The position numbers were made by a program, and so were the translations under genes. From positions 1 through 64,000 of the forward strand of contig DATGLG010000073.1 in assembly GCA_035294245.1 (NCBI GenBank): a stretch of DNA of 64,000 nt. Reading direction: 5' to 3'. Under the pieces are notes generated by a model. That model was given only the letters and a program-made list of their open reading frames with translations, was not told where the DNA came from and did no database searches. The first letter of the stretch is position 1. Each line of letters starts with the position of its first letter. The stretch is from DATGLG01 sp035294245 (GTDB lineage Bacteria; Pseudomonadota; Alphaproteobacteria; JACZXZ01). Shown piece by piece: positions 8,337-17,259 of the stretch.

Positions 8337-10039
8337 GCCAGCACCGCCCGCCGCCGCGCGCGCAGCAGAAATCCGACAATGACGAAGGTGGCGGCAAGCT
8401 GCGCGAAGCCAAGGGCGGCGACGTCGCTCGGATTGCCGTTCTCCCATAGATCGAAGGTCGTGACCGAAAGCACCGTGCTGCTGCTGGTGTAAAGAAGGAT
8501 CGAGGCGCTCACCTCGTGCAACGCCATGACGAAAAGGAGGATCCAGCTGGCGAAGAGGGCCGGCCGCAGGAGCGGCATGGTGATCCAGCGCATGCTCTGG
8601 AGCCACGACGCTCCCGCCACGCGCGCCGCCTCCTCGAGCTCGGGATGGAGCTGGCGGATGGCGCCTGCCGCCGCACGCACCCCGAAGGGCAAGTAATGGG
8701 TCACATAGGCCACGAGGAGAATGCCGATGGTGCCGTAGATGGGCAGGAACGGGATGGCGACATAGACCCAGAGCAGGCCGAGGGCGAAGACCATCGCGGG
8801 CATGCTGAGCGGCACCATGCTGAGCTGGTCGAGAGAGGTGCGGCCGCGGAGGCGGGTGCGGATCACGACCCAGCTCACCGCCAGACCGAGCAGCGTCACG
8901 AGCGTGGCGGTGGCAACGCCGAGGAGCGCGCTATTGCCCGCAGCAAGCCAGGTCTTCGGATATTGAAAGAGCACGAAGGCGAAATGCCGGGCGGTGAGCC
9001 GCATCAGGCGAGGATCGGCGGTGACAAAGTCGATCGACGCCGCCCAGAGCAAGGCGAGCAAGGGCAGGACGGTCGCCAGTAGCACGTAGAGCCATGCGGC
9101 CGCCGCGTAGAGGTGGCGAGCCTTGGATCGTCCCGGAACGTGGGGACGAAAGGACTTTCCGGTAATCGTCGCAAAGGAGCGCCGCCCCAATAGCACGCTT
9201 TGCGCGAAGGTGAGCGCGGCGGTGACGGCGAGGAGATAGAGACCCCAGGCGGTCGCCTCGCCGATCCGCGGCGGATAGTTCTCGAGCAGCCGGAAGATCT
9301 CGGTGGTGGCGACATTGAACCCGCTCGGCATGCCGAGCACGGCGGGAACGCTGAACATGCCGATCGCCTGGACGAAGACGAGGAGCGAGCTCGCGAGCGC
9401 GGCCGGGAGAAGCAAGGGCAGCACGATCCGGCGCAGCGCGAAGCGCCGCGACGCCCCGTGCACGCGGGCGGCCTCGATCATCGCGGCGTCGATTCCGCGC
9501 AGCGCATCGGAGATCAGCAGGAAGGGCAGCGGCGCATAGGACAATATGCTGACCGCAACGACGCCGCCGGCCGAGACCATGTTGACGTCCACCTCGGTCA
9601 GGCCCACCCCATGGAGAAAAAGATTGAGAAGGCCGCTGCGCGGCGAGCCGATCCAGCTCCAGCCGATGGCGGTCAGGAGCGGGGTCAGATAGAGGGGGAC
9701 GATCACCAGGCGCTCGAGCAGTCCGCGACCCGGAACGCCATTCCCGCCCAGCATCAGCGCCAATCCCCCGCCGATCGTGACGGCGCCGGTCGTCGCCGCC
9801 AGGCCGAGCACGAGCGTATTCAGGAGGATCGCCGGCTGATGCAGCGGCGTGAGGAGGGCGGCCGCAGCACCCTGTCCGATGCTGGTCGCGACCACCGCCA
9901 CGAGAGGCGGCGCCACCAGCAGCGTGACCGCGAAGGCGGCGGCGATGAAGAGCGCGCGCTCGGGCGACGGCCAGCGCGGCCGCAGGAGCCGGAAAGCTCC
10001 GACGTCCGATCGCCGCACCGTCGCCGCCGTTCCGATCAT
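8333..10039 (-). CDS. ABC transporter permease, FbpB-type fused double permease
   Basis: 568 residues from ATG 10039. It has two homologous halves, each with about six membrane helices and an EAA-type loop: EAARVHGASRRFALRRIVLP in the first half and EEAARVAGASWLQSMRWI in the second. Such fused permeases are typical of Fe3+, thiamine and 2-aminoethylphosphonate-type importers. The start is 23 nt after the binding-protein stop and the end overlaps the ATPase start. The open frame extends to 10618 only as an antisense artefact over the binding-protein gene. Confidence 0.92.
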   Translation of the reverse strand: MIGTAATVRRSDVGAFRLLRPRWPSPERALFIAAAFAVTLLVAPPLVAVVATSIGQGAAAALLTPLHQPAILLNTLVLGLAATTGAVTIGGGLALMLGGNGVPGRGLLERLVIVPLYLTPLLTAIGWSWIGSPRSGLLNLFLHGVGLTEVDVNMVSAGGVVAVSILSYAPLPFLLISDALRGIDAAMIEAARVHGASRRFALRRIVLPLLLPAALASSLLVFVQAIGMFSVPAVLGMPSGFNVATTEIFRLLENYPPRIGEATAWGLYLLAVTAALTFAQSVLLGRRSFATITGKSFRPHVPGRSKARHLYAAAAWLYVLLATVLPLLALLWAASIDFVTADPRLMRLTARHFAFVLFQYPKTWLAAGNSALLGVATATLVTLLGLAVSWVVIRTRLRGRTSLDQLSMVPLSMPAMVFALGLLWVYVAIPFLPIYGTIGILLVAYVTHYLPFGVRAAAGAIRQLHPELEEAARVAGASWLQSMRWITMPLLRPALFASWILLFVMALHEVSASILLYTSSSTVLSVTTFDLWENGNPSDVAALGFAQLAATFVIVGFLLRARRRAVLA

Positions 10040-10062
10040 GTCCAGACCGTGTCGGCTTGTGA

Positions 10063-11097
10063 TCAATGAAACAGGGAATCGAACTCGGCGGGGAACTGCG
10101 CGCTGGCGCGCAGGTAATCGTCGAGATTGGTCGGCAGCAGCGGCTTGGTCTCGGCGAGCGGCTTCTGCCCCGGGGGCGGCGGCACGTCGGGACGCATCGA
10201 ATACATGCCGTAGAGCTTGGTATCGAGCAGCGTCTGGCCCTCCTGCGACAAGATGAAATCCATGAAGAGCTTGGCGGCGTTGGGATGGGGCGCCCCGGCG
10301 ACGATGCCGACGGGCGCGAGCGTCAGGGGCATCCCCTCGGCCGGATAGATCGGGCGCAGCCCCGCCTTCGCCGCGGCAGGCTCGAAGGCCCGCCAATGAT
10401 CGAGGGTGGCGCCGATCAGCACCTCGCCGCGGATGACGGCGTCCGTGACCTGGGCGCTCGTGGCCATCACGACGGGCCGCTGCGCGCCGAGCTTCTTCAG
10501 GTAATCGAGGCCCAGGGCCTGCTGCAGCAGATAGATCTGGTTGAATTGCGTGCCCGAGGCGGCGTTCTGCAAGGCGATCTGGCGGTTTGCGAAGCGCGGC
10601 AGCAAGAGATCGGCCCAAGCATGGGGCGCGTCGTTCGCCGAGAGACGGTTCTCGTTATAGGCCATGATCACGCCGATCGCCTGGACCGCGGCCCAATAGC
10701 CGTCCTGCTTGGCGTTCGGCGGATAAGCCGCGTATTCGGGGGAGTCGTAGCGTTGGAGCTTGCCGGCGCGCGTCATCTTGACGAAAGCGGCCATGTTCGC
10801 CGCCAGCATGACGTCGAAAGTGACGTGCTTGGCGTCGAGCTCGGCATTCACGCGCGCCAGGACGCGGCCCGTGGGCGCGGAATAGAACCCGGTCGCAAGA
10901 TCGAGGAACGGATATTTCGCCTTGAACGCCGCCAGGAATTTCGTGAAGTTCTCGCCCGGTGCCGCATCCGCGATATTGAGCTGCGCCTCGCGCTGAGCGC
11001 CCGCCACGAGAGCGGCATGGTTCTCGGCCCGCACGGGATTGCCGCCGAGCATCAGCCCGGCCGTCAGAAGCCATGGAATCGCGATTCGCCAGCTCAT
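10063..11097 (-). CDS. ABC transporter periplasmic substrate-binding protein (AfuA/FbpA-like)
   Basis: 344 residues with a Sec signal peptide (hydrophobic LLTAGLMLGG, cleavage near PVRAEN). The mature protein has the two-lobed binding-protein pattern of the iron/putrescine/phosphonate group, including FDVMLAANMAAFVKMTRAGKL and a late TLAPVGIVAGAPHPNAAKLF segment. I cannot read the ligand from the sequence. Position between the regulator and the permease in a catabolic operon argues for a carbon compound, not iron. RBS and spacing fit ATG 11097. Confidence 0.9.
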   Translation of the reverse strand: MSWRIAIPWLLTAGLMLGGNPVRAENHAALVAGAQREAQLNIADAAPGENFTKFLAAFKAKYPFLDLATGFYSAPTGRVLARVNAELDAKHVTFDVMLAANMAAFVKMTRAGKLQRYDSPEYAAYPPNAKQDGYWAAVQAIGVIMAYNENRLSANDAPHAWADLLLPRFANRQIALQNAASGTQFNQIYLLQQALGLDYLKKLGAQRPVVMATSAQVTDAVIRGEVLIGATLDHWRAFEPAAAKAGLRPIYPAEGMPLTLAPVGIVAGAPHPNAAKLFMDFILSQEGQTLLDTKLYGMYSMRPDVPPPPGQKPLAETKPLLPTNLDDYLRASAQFPAEFDSLFH

Positions 11098-11130
11098 CGG
11101 TGTCCTCCCCTGCGCTTCCCTGAGAGAGCG

Positions 11131-11871
11131 TCATCCTCCGGCCCGCGCGCTCGGCCGCCGGAACTCGATCATCTGCTTGTAGCGATCGGAGCGGCAGAAG
11201 ATCTGCGAATGCTCGATCGCCAAGCCGTCGCGGCTCATGAAGGTCCGCTCCAGGACCAGGAGCGGCGCGCCCGGAGAAAGCTCGAGCGCGCGTGCCTCTG
11301 CCGCGGCGGCGGGCTTGGCATAGGCGACCTGGATCGCCTTGTAGAGCGAGAGCCCATTCGCCTCGGCCACCATGCCGACCAGGGCCGTCGCCGAGGACAG
11401 CTTCTTGCGCCAGCCGCGCGGGAGCCTGGCGGCGAAGGGCAGCGGGACGTGAATGATCGAATAGGCATAGGGGCCCGAATCCGCCCGGCGCATGAGACGG
11501 ATGCGGAAGGCCTCGGCATCGTCGTCGAGGGCCAGCGCCGCGGCGACGCGCCGGTCGCAGACGGCATTGGCGCAATCGACGATGACGGGCGCGCTCGGGA
11601 AGCTGCTGAGGACGATGTCGTCGAGGGAGGCGAGCATCCAGCTCCCGGCTCCGTTCGGACGGGCGATTACGAAGGTCCCGCGGCCGCGATAGCGTTTGAC
11701 GATCCCGTCGGCGACGAGCACGTCGACGGCGGCGCGCGCGGTGAAGCGGCTGACGCCGAACTCCTCCATCAGCGCCTCGTCTGTCGGGATTCGATCGCCG
11801 ATGCGGTAGACCGAGCCGACGATGCGCGTGCGCAGCTCCTGCAGGATCTGAAGATAGGCCGGTATCGACAT
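11131..11871 (-). CDS. GntR-family regulator with UTRA ligand domain
   Basis: 246 residues from ATG 11871 (MSIPAYLQ), preferred over ATG 11910 because AAGGGCG precedes it and because 11910 would put the ribosome site inside the operator. Residues 1-70 form the GntR winged helix (DRIPTDEALMEEFGVSRFTA, then a GRGTFV wing). The rest is a UTRA domain of the HutC subfamily (FRIRLMRRADSGPYAYS, ending with LLVLERTFMSRDGLAIEHS). It is the first gene of the operon running to 4272. Two palindromes sit 41 and 60 nt upstream, so it most likely represses itself and the importer until the substrate binds. Confidence 0.9.
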   Translation of the reverse strand: MSIPAYLQILQELRTRIVGSVYRIGDRIPTDEALMEEFGVSRFTARAAVDVLVADGIVKRYRGRGTFVIARPNGAGSWMLASLDDIVLSSFPSAPVIVDCANAVCDRRVAAALALDDDAEAFRIRLMRRADSGPYAYSIIHVPLPFAARLPRGWRKKLSSATALVGMVAEANGLSLYKAIQVAYAKPAAAAEARALELSPGAPLLVLERTFMSRDGLAIEHSQIFCRSDRYKQMIEFRRPSARAGG

Positions 11872-11911
11872 CGGCAGCGCCCTTCGACGGATTCTCAAGT
11901 TCGATACCATA

Positions 11912-11923
11912 TTGTCCGGACAA
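11912..11923. promoter_or_regulatory. GntR operator candidate, copy 1
   Basis: A perfect 12-bp palindrome, TTGTCCGGACAA, 41 nt upstream of the preferred regulator start. Its shape matches the GT-N-x-AC class of GntR/HutC half-sites. A second identical copy lies 19 bp away (start to start), so two dimers could bind nearly two helical turns apart. Confidence 0.75.
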
Positions 11924-11930
11924 ATACAAG

Positions 11931-11942
11931 TTGTCCGGACAA
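11931..11942. promoter_or_regulatory. GntR operator candidate, copy 2
   Basis: An identical copy of the 12-bp palindrome TTGTCCGGACAA. Together with copy 1 it covers the region where the operon promoter must lie. Confidence 0.75.
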
Positions 11943-12069
11943 ATGATTTTGCGACGCCACCGTTGGGATCGCCACCCTCGTCGCAGCAGCGCCGCTACGC
12001 GGGAGAGTCCGGAATGGAACCCATCCTCGCGGGGCGCGTTTTTAACTAGGAAATTGGGAAAGCGTGCGA

Positions 12070-12294
12070 ATGAGGCGTTTCAAGGGCCAAAGCAGTCGCG
12101 AGGCAATGCCGGGATCGAGCTGGGAGCGCGTGCGCCGCATCGCCGGCCTCGTCGGGGCCCTGCTCCTGACCGCGTCGCTCGCCGGCTGCGTCAGCTATTC
12201 ATCGGGCCCCACGGTCGTGCTGCCGCCGGGCGCCACTGTCATCTGCCCCAACGGCTCGCCCGCGACCTACGGCAACGGCGCCTATCACTGCTGA
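12070..12294 (+). CDS. Small lipoprotein
   Basis: 74 residues from ATG 12070 (GGGAAAG about 7 nt before it; GTG 12064 is also possible). After a basic N-terminus comes a hydrophobic stretch, LVGALLLTASLAGC, whose LAGC is a lipobox, so the mature lipoprotein is only about 38 residues (CVSYSSGPTVVLPPGATVIC, then a Gly/Tyr-rich end with a last Cys). The function is unknown. It stands alone between the divergent GntR operon and the convergent M24 gene. Confidence 0.65.
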   Translation: MRRFKGQSSREAMPGSSWERVRRIAGLVGALLLTASLAGCVSYSSGPTVVLPPGATVICPNGSPATYGNGAYHC

Positions 12295-12309
12295 CGATTC
12301 GCCGCTCGC

Positions 12310-13557
12310 CTAGGCGCTCAGGCTCTCCTCGAAGGGAAAATTCGAAAGCAGGCGATGGCCGTCATCGGTGATCAGCACCTGCTGCTCAAGTTTCACCCCG
12401 TCCCGGCCCCCCTCCTCGCCGATATAGCTCTCGACACAGATGGTCATCCCCGGCACCAGCTCGCCGTCATAGGCGCTGCGCTCGCGATCTCGGGCATGGG
12501 TGATCTTGGGCCATTCGTCGCAGAGCCCGACCCCATGGGCGACGCTGGAATAGCGGTTCTTGACGAAGGCGTCCGGGATCCGCCAGGCAAGCTCGGCGGC
12601 CTCGCGCAAATTCATGCCCGGCCTCATCAGCTTGTCGATGTTGTAATGGATCTGCTCGAGCGCCAGGCCGTAGAGACGGCGCTGCTCCGCACTGGGCCGG
12701 CCCGGGCCGCAGAAATAGGTGCGCGAGATGTCGGCGCAATAGCCGAACGGCCCGATCAAGTCGGTGTCGAAGCTGACCAGGTCGCCGGGACGGATCAGGC
12801 GATCGCCGCATTCCTGGAACCAGGGATTGGTGCGCTCGCCCGAGGCGAGAAGGCGCGTCTCGATCCATTCGCCGCCGAGCCGGATATTCGTCTCGTGCAG
12901 GATCGCCCAGAGCGCGTTCTCGGTCATGCCGGGCCTGAGCGCCTCGCGCATCCGCGCCATCCCCGCCTCGCAGACCGCGATCGACTGCATCATGCAGGCG
13001 ATCTCCTCCACCGATTTCACCGAGCGGGCAATCTCGCAGGGCTCCTGTCCGTCGAAGATGGCGACGCCGCGCGCCCGCAGCGCATCGGCGCCCGGCGGAT
13101 CCAGGCGGTCGACGGCGACGCGCCGGTTTTCCCCGCAGCGCCGCGAGAGCGCATCGGCGATCTCATCGGCCCAAGCGTTCGCCTTCTCTACGACGCGGCT
13201 GCCGGCGCCGAAGAAATAGAATCCCGTCGCCGGCCTGATCTCGTCGAGTGTCTCGAGGCCGGCCGAAAGATGCTCGCAATTATGGAAGTCCCACAGGATC
13301 GCCTTGCCCTCGGCCGGCATCAGGCAGTAGCGGGCGGGGGTGTGGGAGGTCCAGACCGACATGTTGCGGCTGCCGGTGGCATAGCGGATGTTCATCGGGT
13401 CGAGGAGGAGGGCTGCGGCATAGTCTCGCCGCCGGAGCTCGGCTTGGAGGCGCCCCAGGCGATAGGCGCGCAGCCGCGCCATGTCGATCTGGCGCTCGTT
13501 GTCCCGGAGGCCTGCGGCCGCTTGCGGGATGAGGGATGTCTCCTTCGGCCTGCTCAT
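12310..13557 (-). CDS. M24 metallopeptidase-fold protein, DddP-like (candidate DMSP lyase)
   Basis: 415 residues with the creatinase/aminopeptidase (pita-bread) fold. The metal site is complete: D264, D276, H341, E376 and E391. From memory, the DMSP lyase DddP of Roseovarius uses D295, D307, H371, E406 and E421; the spacings (12, 64-65, 35, 15) agree almost exactly. The DddP catalytic Asp six residues after the His is also present (D347). The stretch GGEWIETRLLASGERTNPWF and the HGVGLCDEWP loop look DddP-like, not peptidase-like. It starts 5 nt after the methyltransferase stop, so it belongs to the onium-compound operon. It could instead be a creatinase-type hydrolase on a betaine. Confidence 0.75.
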   Translation of the reverse strand: MSRPKETSLIPQAAAGLRDNERQIDMARLRAYRLGRLQAELRRRDYAAALLLDPMNIRYATGSRNMSVWTSHTPARYCLMPAEGKAILWDFHNCEHLSAGLETLDEIRPATGFYFFGAGSRVVEKANAWADEIADALSRRCGENRRVAVDRLDPPGADALRARGVAIFDGQEPCEIARSVKSVEEIACMMQSIAVCEAGMARMREALRPGMTENALWAILHETNIRLGGEWIETRLLASGERTNPWFQECGDRLIRPGDLVSFDTDLIGPFGYCADISRTYFCGPGRPSAEQRRLYGLALEQIHYNIDKLMRPGMNLREAAELAWRIPDAFVKNRYSSVAHGVGLCDEWPKITHARDRERSAYDGELVPGMTICVESYIGEEGGRDGVKLEQQVLITDDGHRLLSNFPFEESLSA

Positions 13558-13562
13558 GTCGC

Positions 13563-14639
13563 TTACGATCCGCGAAGCTGCCGCGCATAGGCGAGGTTCC
13601 GCGCCTGCAGGCCCTTCGCCTTGCCGAAGACGTAATGCTTGGACATGTCCGGCGAATAGCGGCTGGCCAGCGGATGACGGCCGAGTGCCTCGGCAAGGGC
13701 GCGGATGTGATGCGGCCCGGCGCCGCAGCAGACGCCGAGATAGCGCACGCCGAGATCATAGGCCGCCTTGCCGAACTCGGCGATCTCGTAGCGATTGCAG
13801 GTGAAGGGATCCAGCGCCACGGGGAAGGGATGATCGTTCGGGATGCAATCGCAATGCCGGTCCCGCAGCGATTGGAAGGTGGGCTCCTTGGCTGTGGTGC
13901 GGTAGGGAACGGGCAGGGCCGCCATGTGGCATTTAACCTTGCGCCGAATCCGCTTGAGGAGCGGAAGCATGGTGCGCGGCCCGCGACTGCAATTGAGCCC
14001 GACGACATCCACCCCGGCCTGCTCGAGGCGCCGGCACGCCTCCTCCGGGCTCCAGTTCTCGCGCGTGACGCCGTTCGTATGGATGGCGAGGGTGATCACC
14101 GCCGGCAGCTTCGCCGCCTTGATGGCTTCGAGCGCGATGAGCGCCTCGCCGCCATGGGAATAGGTCTCGCCGATGATGAAGTCGACGCCGGCATCGACGG
14201 CCCATTGCACCTGCTCGTCGAACATCTTGCGCACGGCCTTGTGGGCCGCCTTGTCGTCCGGCGCATAGGTCGTGGTGTTGCAGATATTGCCGGCGACCAG
14301 CGTGCCGGTGTCCTTCGCCACCTTCTTGGCGATCTTGAGCGCCAGCCGGTTCATCGGCTCGAGGTCCTTCTCGCGGCCGATGAGGCGCAGCTTCGCGCGA
14401 TGGCCGTAATAGGTGAAGGCCTCTACAACGTCGGATCCCGCATGCACGAATTCGCGGTGAAGCTGCTCGACGAGCTCGGGATGCTCGAGCACGACCTCGG
14501 GGACATAGGCGCCGGCCTGGAGATAGCCGCGCCGCTCGAACTCGAAGAGGTAGCCTTCGGCACAGATGACGGCGCCCTTTTCCAGGCGATCGAGCAGTCC
14601 GGGCCTGCGATTCGTCTTGGCGGTGTTCTTGCTCTGCAT
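13563..14639 (-). CDS. Betaine-homocysteine S-methyltransferase-like protein
   Basis: 358 residues from ATG 14639 with AGGGGAG upstream. This is a zinc-dependent homocysteine S-methyltransferase fold (TIM barrel): GNICNTTTY, the GETYSHGGEALIALEAIKAA segment, the first zinc Cys in VVGLNCSRGP, and the paired Cys in LGVCCGAGPHHIRAL. The family moves a methyl group from glycine betaine or S-methyl donors such as DMSP to homocysteine, giving methionine. It lies between the dimethylglycine dehydrogenase-like gene (58 nt upstream) and the DddP-like gene (5 nt downstream). The product dimethylglycine would feed the neighbouring flavoprotein. Confidence 0.88.
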   Translation of the reverse strand: MQSKNTAKTNRRPGLLDRLEKGAVICAEGYLFEFERRGYLQAGAYVPEVVLEHPELVEQLHREFVHAGSDVVEAFTYYGHRAKLRLIGREKDLEPMNRLALKIAKKVAKDTGTLVAGNICNTTTYAPDDKAAHKAVRKMFDEQVQWAVDAGVDFIIGETYSHGGEALIALEAIKAAKLPAVITLAIHTNGVTRENWSPEEACRRLEQAGVDVVGLNCSRGPRTMLPLLKRIRRKVKCHMAALPVPYRTTAKEPTFQSLRDRHCDCIPNDHPFPVALDPFTCNRYEIAEFGKAAYDLGVRYLGVCCGAGPHHIRALAEALGRHPLASRYSPDMSKHYVFGKAKGLQARNLAYARQLRGS

Positions 14640-14697
14640 GACGCTCCCCTGTTCAAATGGTAGCTGTTCAGTACGGGCCAACGGCGAGACGGTCCGC

Positions 14698-17109
14698 TTA
14701 GCCGCGCATTCGCTCGCCTTTCGGGTCGAAGAGCGGCTCGGGCGCGAGCCGGGCCGGCCGCCGCTCGCCCAGTATTTCCACCTCGAAGCTGTCAGCCGCG
14801 CCGAGCACTGCCGGGACATAGCCGAGCGCGAGGGAGCAGCCCAGATGGTGGGCGTAGCCTCCCGAGGTCACCCAGCCGACGGCCTTGCCGCCATGCCAGA
14901 TGGGCTCGTCGCCGATCGCATCGGCGCTGTCAGCGCCCATGGCCAGCGTGATCAGGCGGCGCTGCGGCCCCCTCTCCTTCTCGCGCAGCGCCGCGTCGCG
15001 GCCGATAAAGTCGTTCTTGCGGAAATCGACGAAACGGCTGAGCCCGGCCTCGAAGGGCCCGTAGATCGGCCGGAACTCGCGCGCCCAGGTGCCGAAGCTC
15101 TTCTCGAGGCGCAGGGCATTGAGGGCCCGTGAGCCGAAATGCCTGAGCCCGAGATCGCGGCCGGCCTCCAGTAGCAGGTCGTAGAGCGCGAGCTGGTAAT
15201 CGGCGCCGACCCAGAGCTCGTAGCCGAGCTCGCCGGTGAAGCTGATGCGGCCGACCTTGGCGGGAATCATGCCGAGCTCCATGTCGCGGAACGACAGGAA
15301 GGGAAGGCTATCGTTCGACACGTCGTCGCGCGTCAGCCGTGCGAGAAGCTCGCGCGCGCGGGGCCCGGCAATGGCGAGGCCGAGGAGGTCGCTGCGAAGC
15401 GAGCGCAGCGAGACGCCGCTCGCCGGCAAATGCGCCTCGAACCAGCGCATGTGATAGGCCTCGGCAATGCCGGAGCCGAAGATGTAGAAGCGCTCCGGCC
15501 CGGCCTTGGCCACGGTGAAATCGCCGATCAGCTTGCCGCCCGGATTCAGCATCGGGCTGAGGGCGATGCGGCCTTCCCGCGGCATGCGGTTGGCGAGCAG
15601 GTAGGAGAGCCAAGCCTCCGCCCCCGGACCCGTCGCTTCGTATTTCGCGTAGGTCGAGATCTCGATGAGCCCGACGGCGCTCCGCACCGCGCGGCATTCC
15701 GCCGCCACCGGCTCGTGGGCATTGGAGCGCCGGAAGGTGACGTCCTCGACCGCGGCCGCACCCTCGGGCGCGAACCACAGCGCATGCTCGAGGCCGAAGG
15801 CGACGCCGAATACGGCCCCCTTCGCCTTGAGGCGGTCATAGACGGGCGTCATGCGCAGCGGTCGCGCGGCGGGAAGCTCCTCATTGGGGAAACGGATGCG
15901 GAAGCGCCGCGAATAGTTCTCTCGCACCTTGGCGTTGGTGTAGGCCATGGTCGCCCAGTCGCCGAAGCGCGCCACATCCATTGCCCAGACATCGGAGCCG
16001 GGATCGCCATGCACCATCCAGTTGGCGAGCGTAAGGCCGACGCCGCCGCCCTGGCTGAAGCCCGCCATCACCCCGCAGGCGACCCAGTAATTCCTGAGCC
16101 CGCGCACCGGTCCGACCACGGGATTGCCGTCGGGCGCGAAGGTGAAGGGGCCGTTGATGATCTTCTTGATGCCGGCGCGCTCGATCGCCGGGTAATGGCG
16201 GAAGCCGACCTCCAGGCTGGGCGCGATGCGATCGAGATCGGGGGGCAGCAGCTCGTGGCTGAAATCCCACGGCGTCGTCCGCTCGGACCAGGGCACGCCA
16301 GCCCGCTCATAGGTGCCCATGAGCATGCCGGCACCTTCCTGGCGCATATAGATCTCGCCTTCGAAGTCGATGACGTGGAGCATCTCCTTCGCAGCGCTCT
16401 TCACTTCGGGGATCTCCTCGGTGACGAGATATTGGTGCTCCATGGCGAGGACCGGCAGCTCCAGTCCGGCCATGTGGCCGACCTCGCGCCCCCACAGCCC
16501 GGCGGCGTTGACGACGTGCTCGGCGACGAGATTGCCCTTATCGGTGACGATCTCCCAGGTGCCGTCGGGACGGGGGATGAGGCCGGTGACGCGCGTGAAG
16601 CGATAGATCTCCGCCCCCTGGATGCGCGCCGCCTTGGCATAGGCGTGGGTGACGCCGGAAGGGTCGACATGGCCCTCGATGGGATCGTAAAGCGCGCCGA
16701 CGAAATAGCGCTTGTCCATCAGGGGAAAAAGCTGCGCCGCCTCGTCGACGGAGACGAATTCCGTCTCCATGCCGAGATAGCGGCCGCGCGCATGGGCGAG
16801 CTTGAGCCAATCGAGCCGCTCGGGGGTGCCGGCGAGCATGATGCCCCCGGTGATGTGAACGCCGCAGGATTGCCCGGAGATCGCCTCGATCTCCTTGTAG
16901 AGATTGATCGTGTATTGCTGCAGCTTGGCGACGTTGGGATCGAGATTGATGGTGTGCATGCCGCCCGCAGCATGCCAGGTCGAGCCGGAGGTGAGCTCGT
17001 CACGCTCCAGCAGCACCACGTCCCGCCAGCCTGCCTTGGTCAGGTGATAGAGCACGCTGCACCCCACCACCCCGCCGCCGATCACGACCACTTGAGCATG
17101 AGACTTCAA
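14698..17109 (-). CDS. Dimethylglycine/sarcosine dehydrogenase-like FAD and GcvT protein
   Basis: 803 residues from a TTG start with GAAGGG about 8 nt upstream. The N-terminal DAO domain has the dinucleotide motif VIGGGVVGCS and the STWHAAGG segment whose His carries covalent FAD in dimethylglycine dehydrogenases. The C-terminal half (from about 430) is a GcvT-type folate domain (GPRARELLARLT, FTGELGYELWV, LRLEKSFGTWAREF). The known reaction strips an N-methyl group from dimethylglycine or sarcosine and passes it to tetrahydrofolate. Its place between the Rieske and BHMT-like genes makes stepwise betaine demethylation the likely job. Substrate could also be another N-methyl amino acid. Confidence 0.9.
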   Translation of the reverse strand: MKSHAQVVVIGGGVVGCSVLYHLTKAGWRDVVLLERDELTSGSTWHAAGGMHTINLDPNVAKLQQYTINLYKEIEAISGQSCGVHITGGIMLAGTPERLDWLKLAHARGRYLGMETEFVSVDEAAQLFPLMDKRYFVGALYDPIEGHVDPSGVTHAYAKAARIQGAEIYRFTRVTGLIPRPDGTWEIVTDKGNLVAEHVVNAAGLWGREVGHMAGLELPVLAMEHQYLVTEEIPEVKSAAKEMLHVIDFEGEIYMRQEGAGMLMGTYERAGVPWSERTTPWDFSHELLPPDLDRIAPSLEVGFRHYPAIERAGIKKIINGPFTFAPDGNPVVGPVRGLRNYWVACGVMAGFSQGGGVGLTLANWMVHGDPGSDVWAMDVARFGDWATMAYTNAKVRENYSRRFRIRFPNEELPAARPLRMTPVYDRLKAKGAVFGVAFGLEHALWFAPEGAAAVEDVTFRRSNAHEPVAAECRAVRSAVGLIEISTYAKYEATGPGAEAWLSYLLANRMPREGRIALSPMLNPGGKLIGDFTVAKAGPERFYIFGSGIAEAYHMRWFEAHLPASGVSLRSLRSDLLGLAIAGPRARELLARLTRDDVSNDSLPFLSFRDMELGMIPAKVGRISFTGELGYELWVGADYQLALYDLLLEAGRDLGLRHFGSRALNALRLEKSFGTWAREFRPIYGPFEAGLSRFVDFRKNDFIGRDAALREKERGPQRRLITLAMGADSADAIGDEPIWHGGKAVGWVTSGGYAHHLGCSLALGYVPAVLGAADSFEVEILGERRPARLAPEPLFDPKGERMRG

Positions 17110-17200
17110 CGTCGCACCCTTCCGGCTAGAGCATGATTCGTCTGAGCTGAGGCGCGCAACCGTCGCCCCGGCGGAGGCGAGGGCCCAGGAGATGCTGGAC

Positions 17201-17216
17201 TCCCGCTTGCGCGGGA
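17201..17216. repeat. Short GC hairpin of the common intergenic repeat type
   Basis: TCCCGCTTGCGCGGGA forms a perfect 6-bp stem with a 4-nt loop, set in the context GGAC-hairpin-ATGACGG. Sequences of this form recur in intergenic DNA of many proteobacteria. It lies in the 150-nt gap between the Rieske and dimethylglycine dehydrogenase-like genes and could attenuate or stabilise the transcript. I saw no second clear copy in the window. Confidence 0.5.
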
Positions 17217-17259
17217 ATGACGGATGCGACCATAGCGATTCGACCTGAACGTAAACCGG

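Noticed and set aside
10066..11946. 626-codon plus-strand frame
   Set aside because: Antisense to the binding-protein and GntR genes; composition is shadow-like.
15430..17136. 568-codon plus-strand frame
   Set aside because: Antisense to the FAD-GcvT gene, which has clear motifs.
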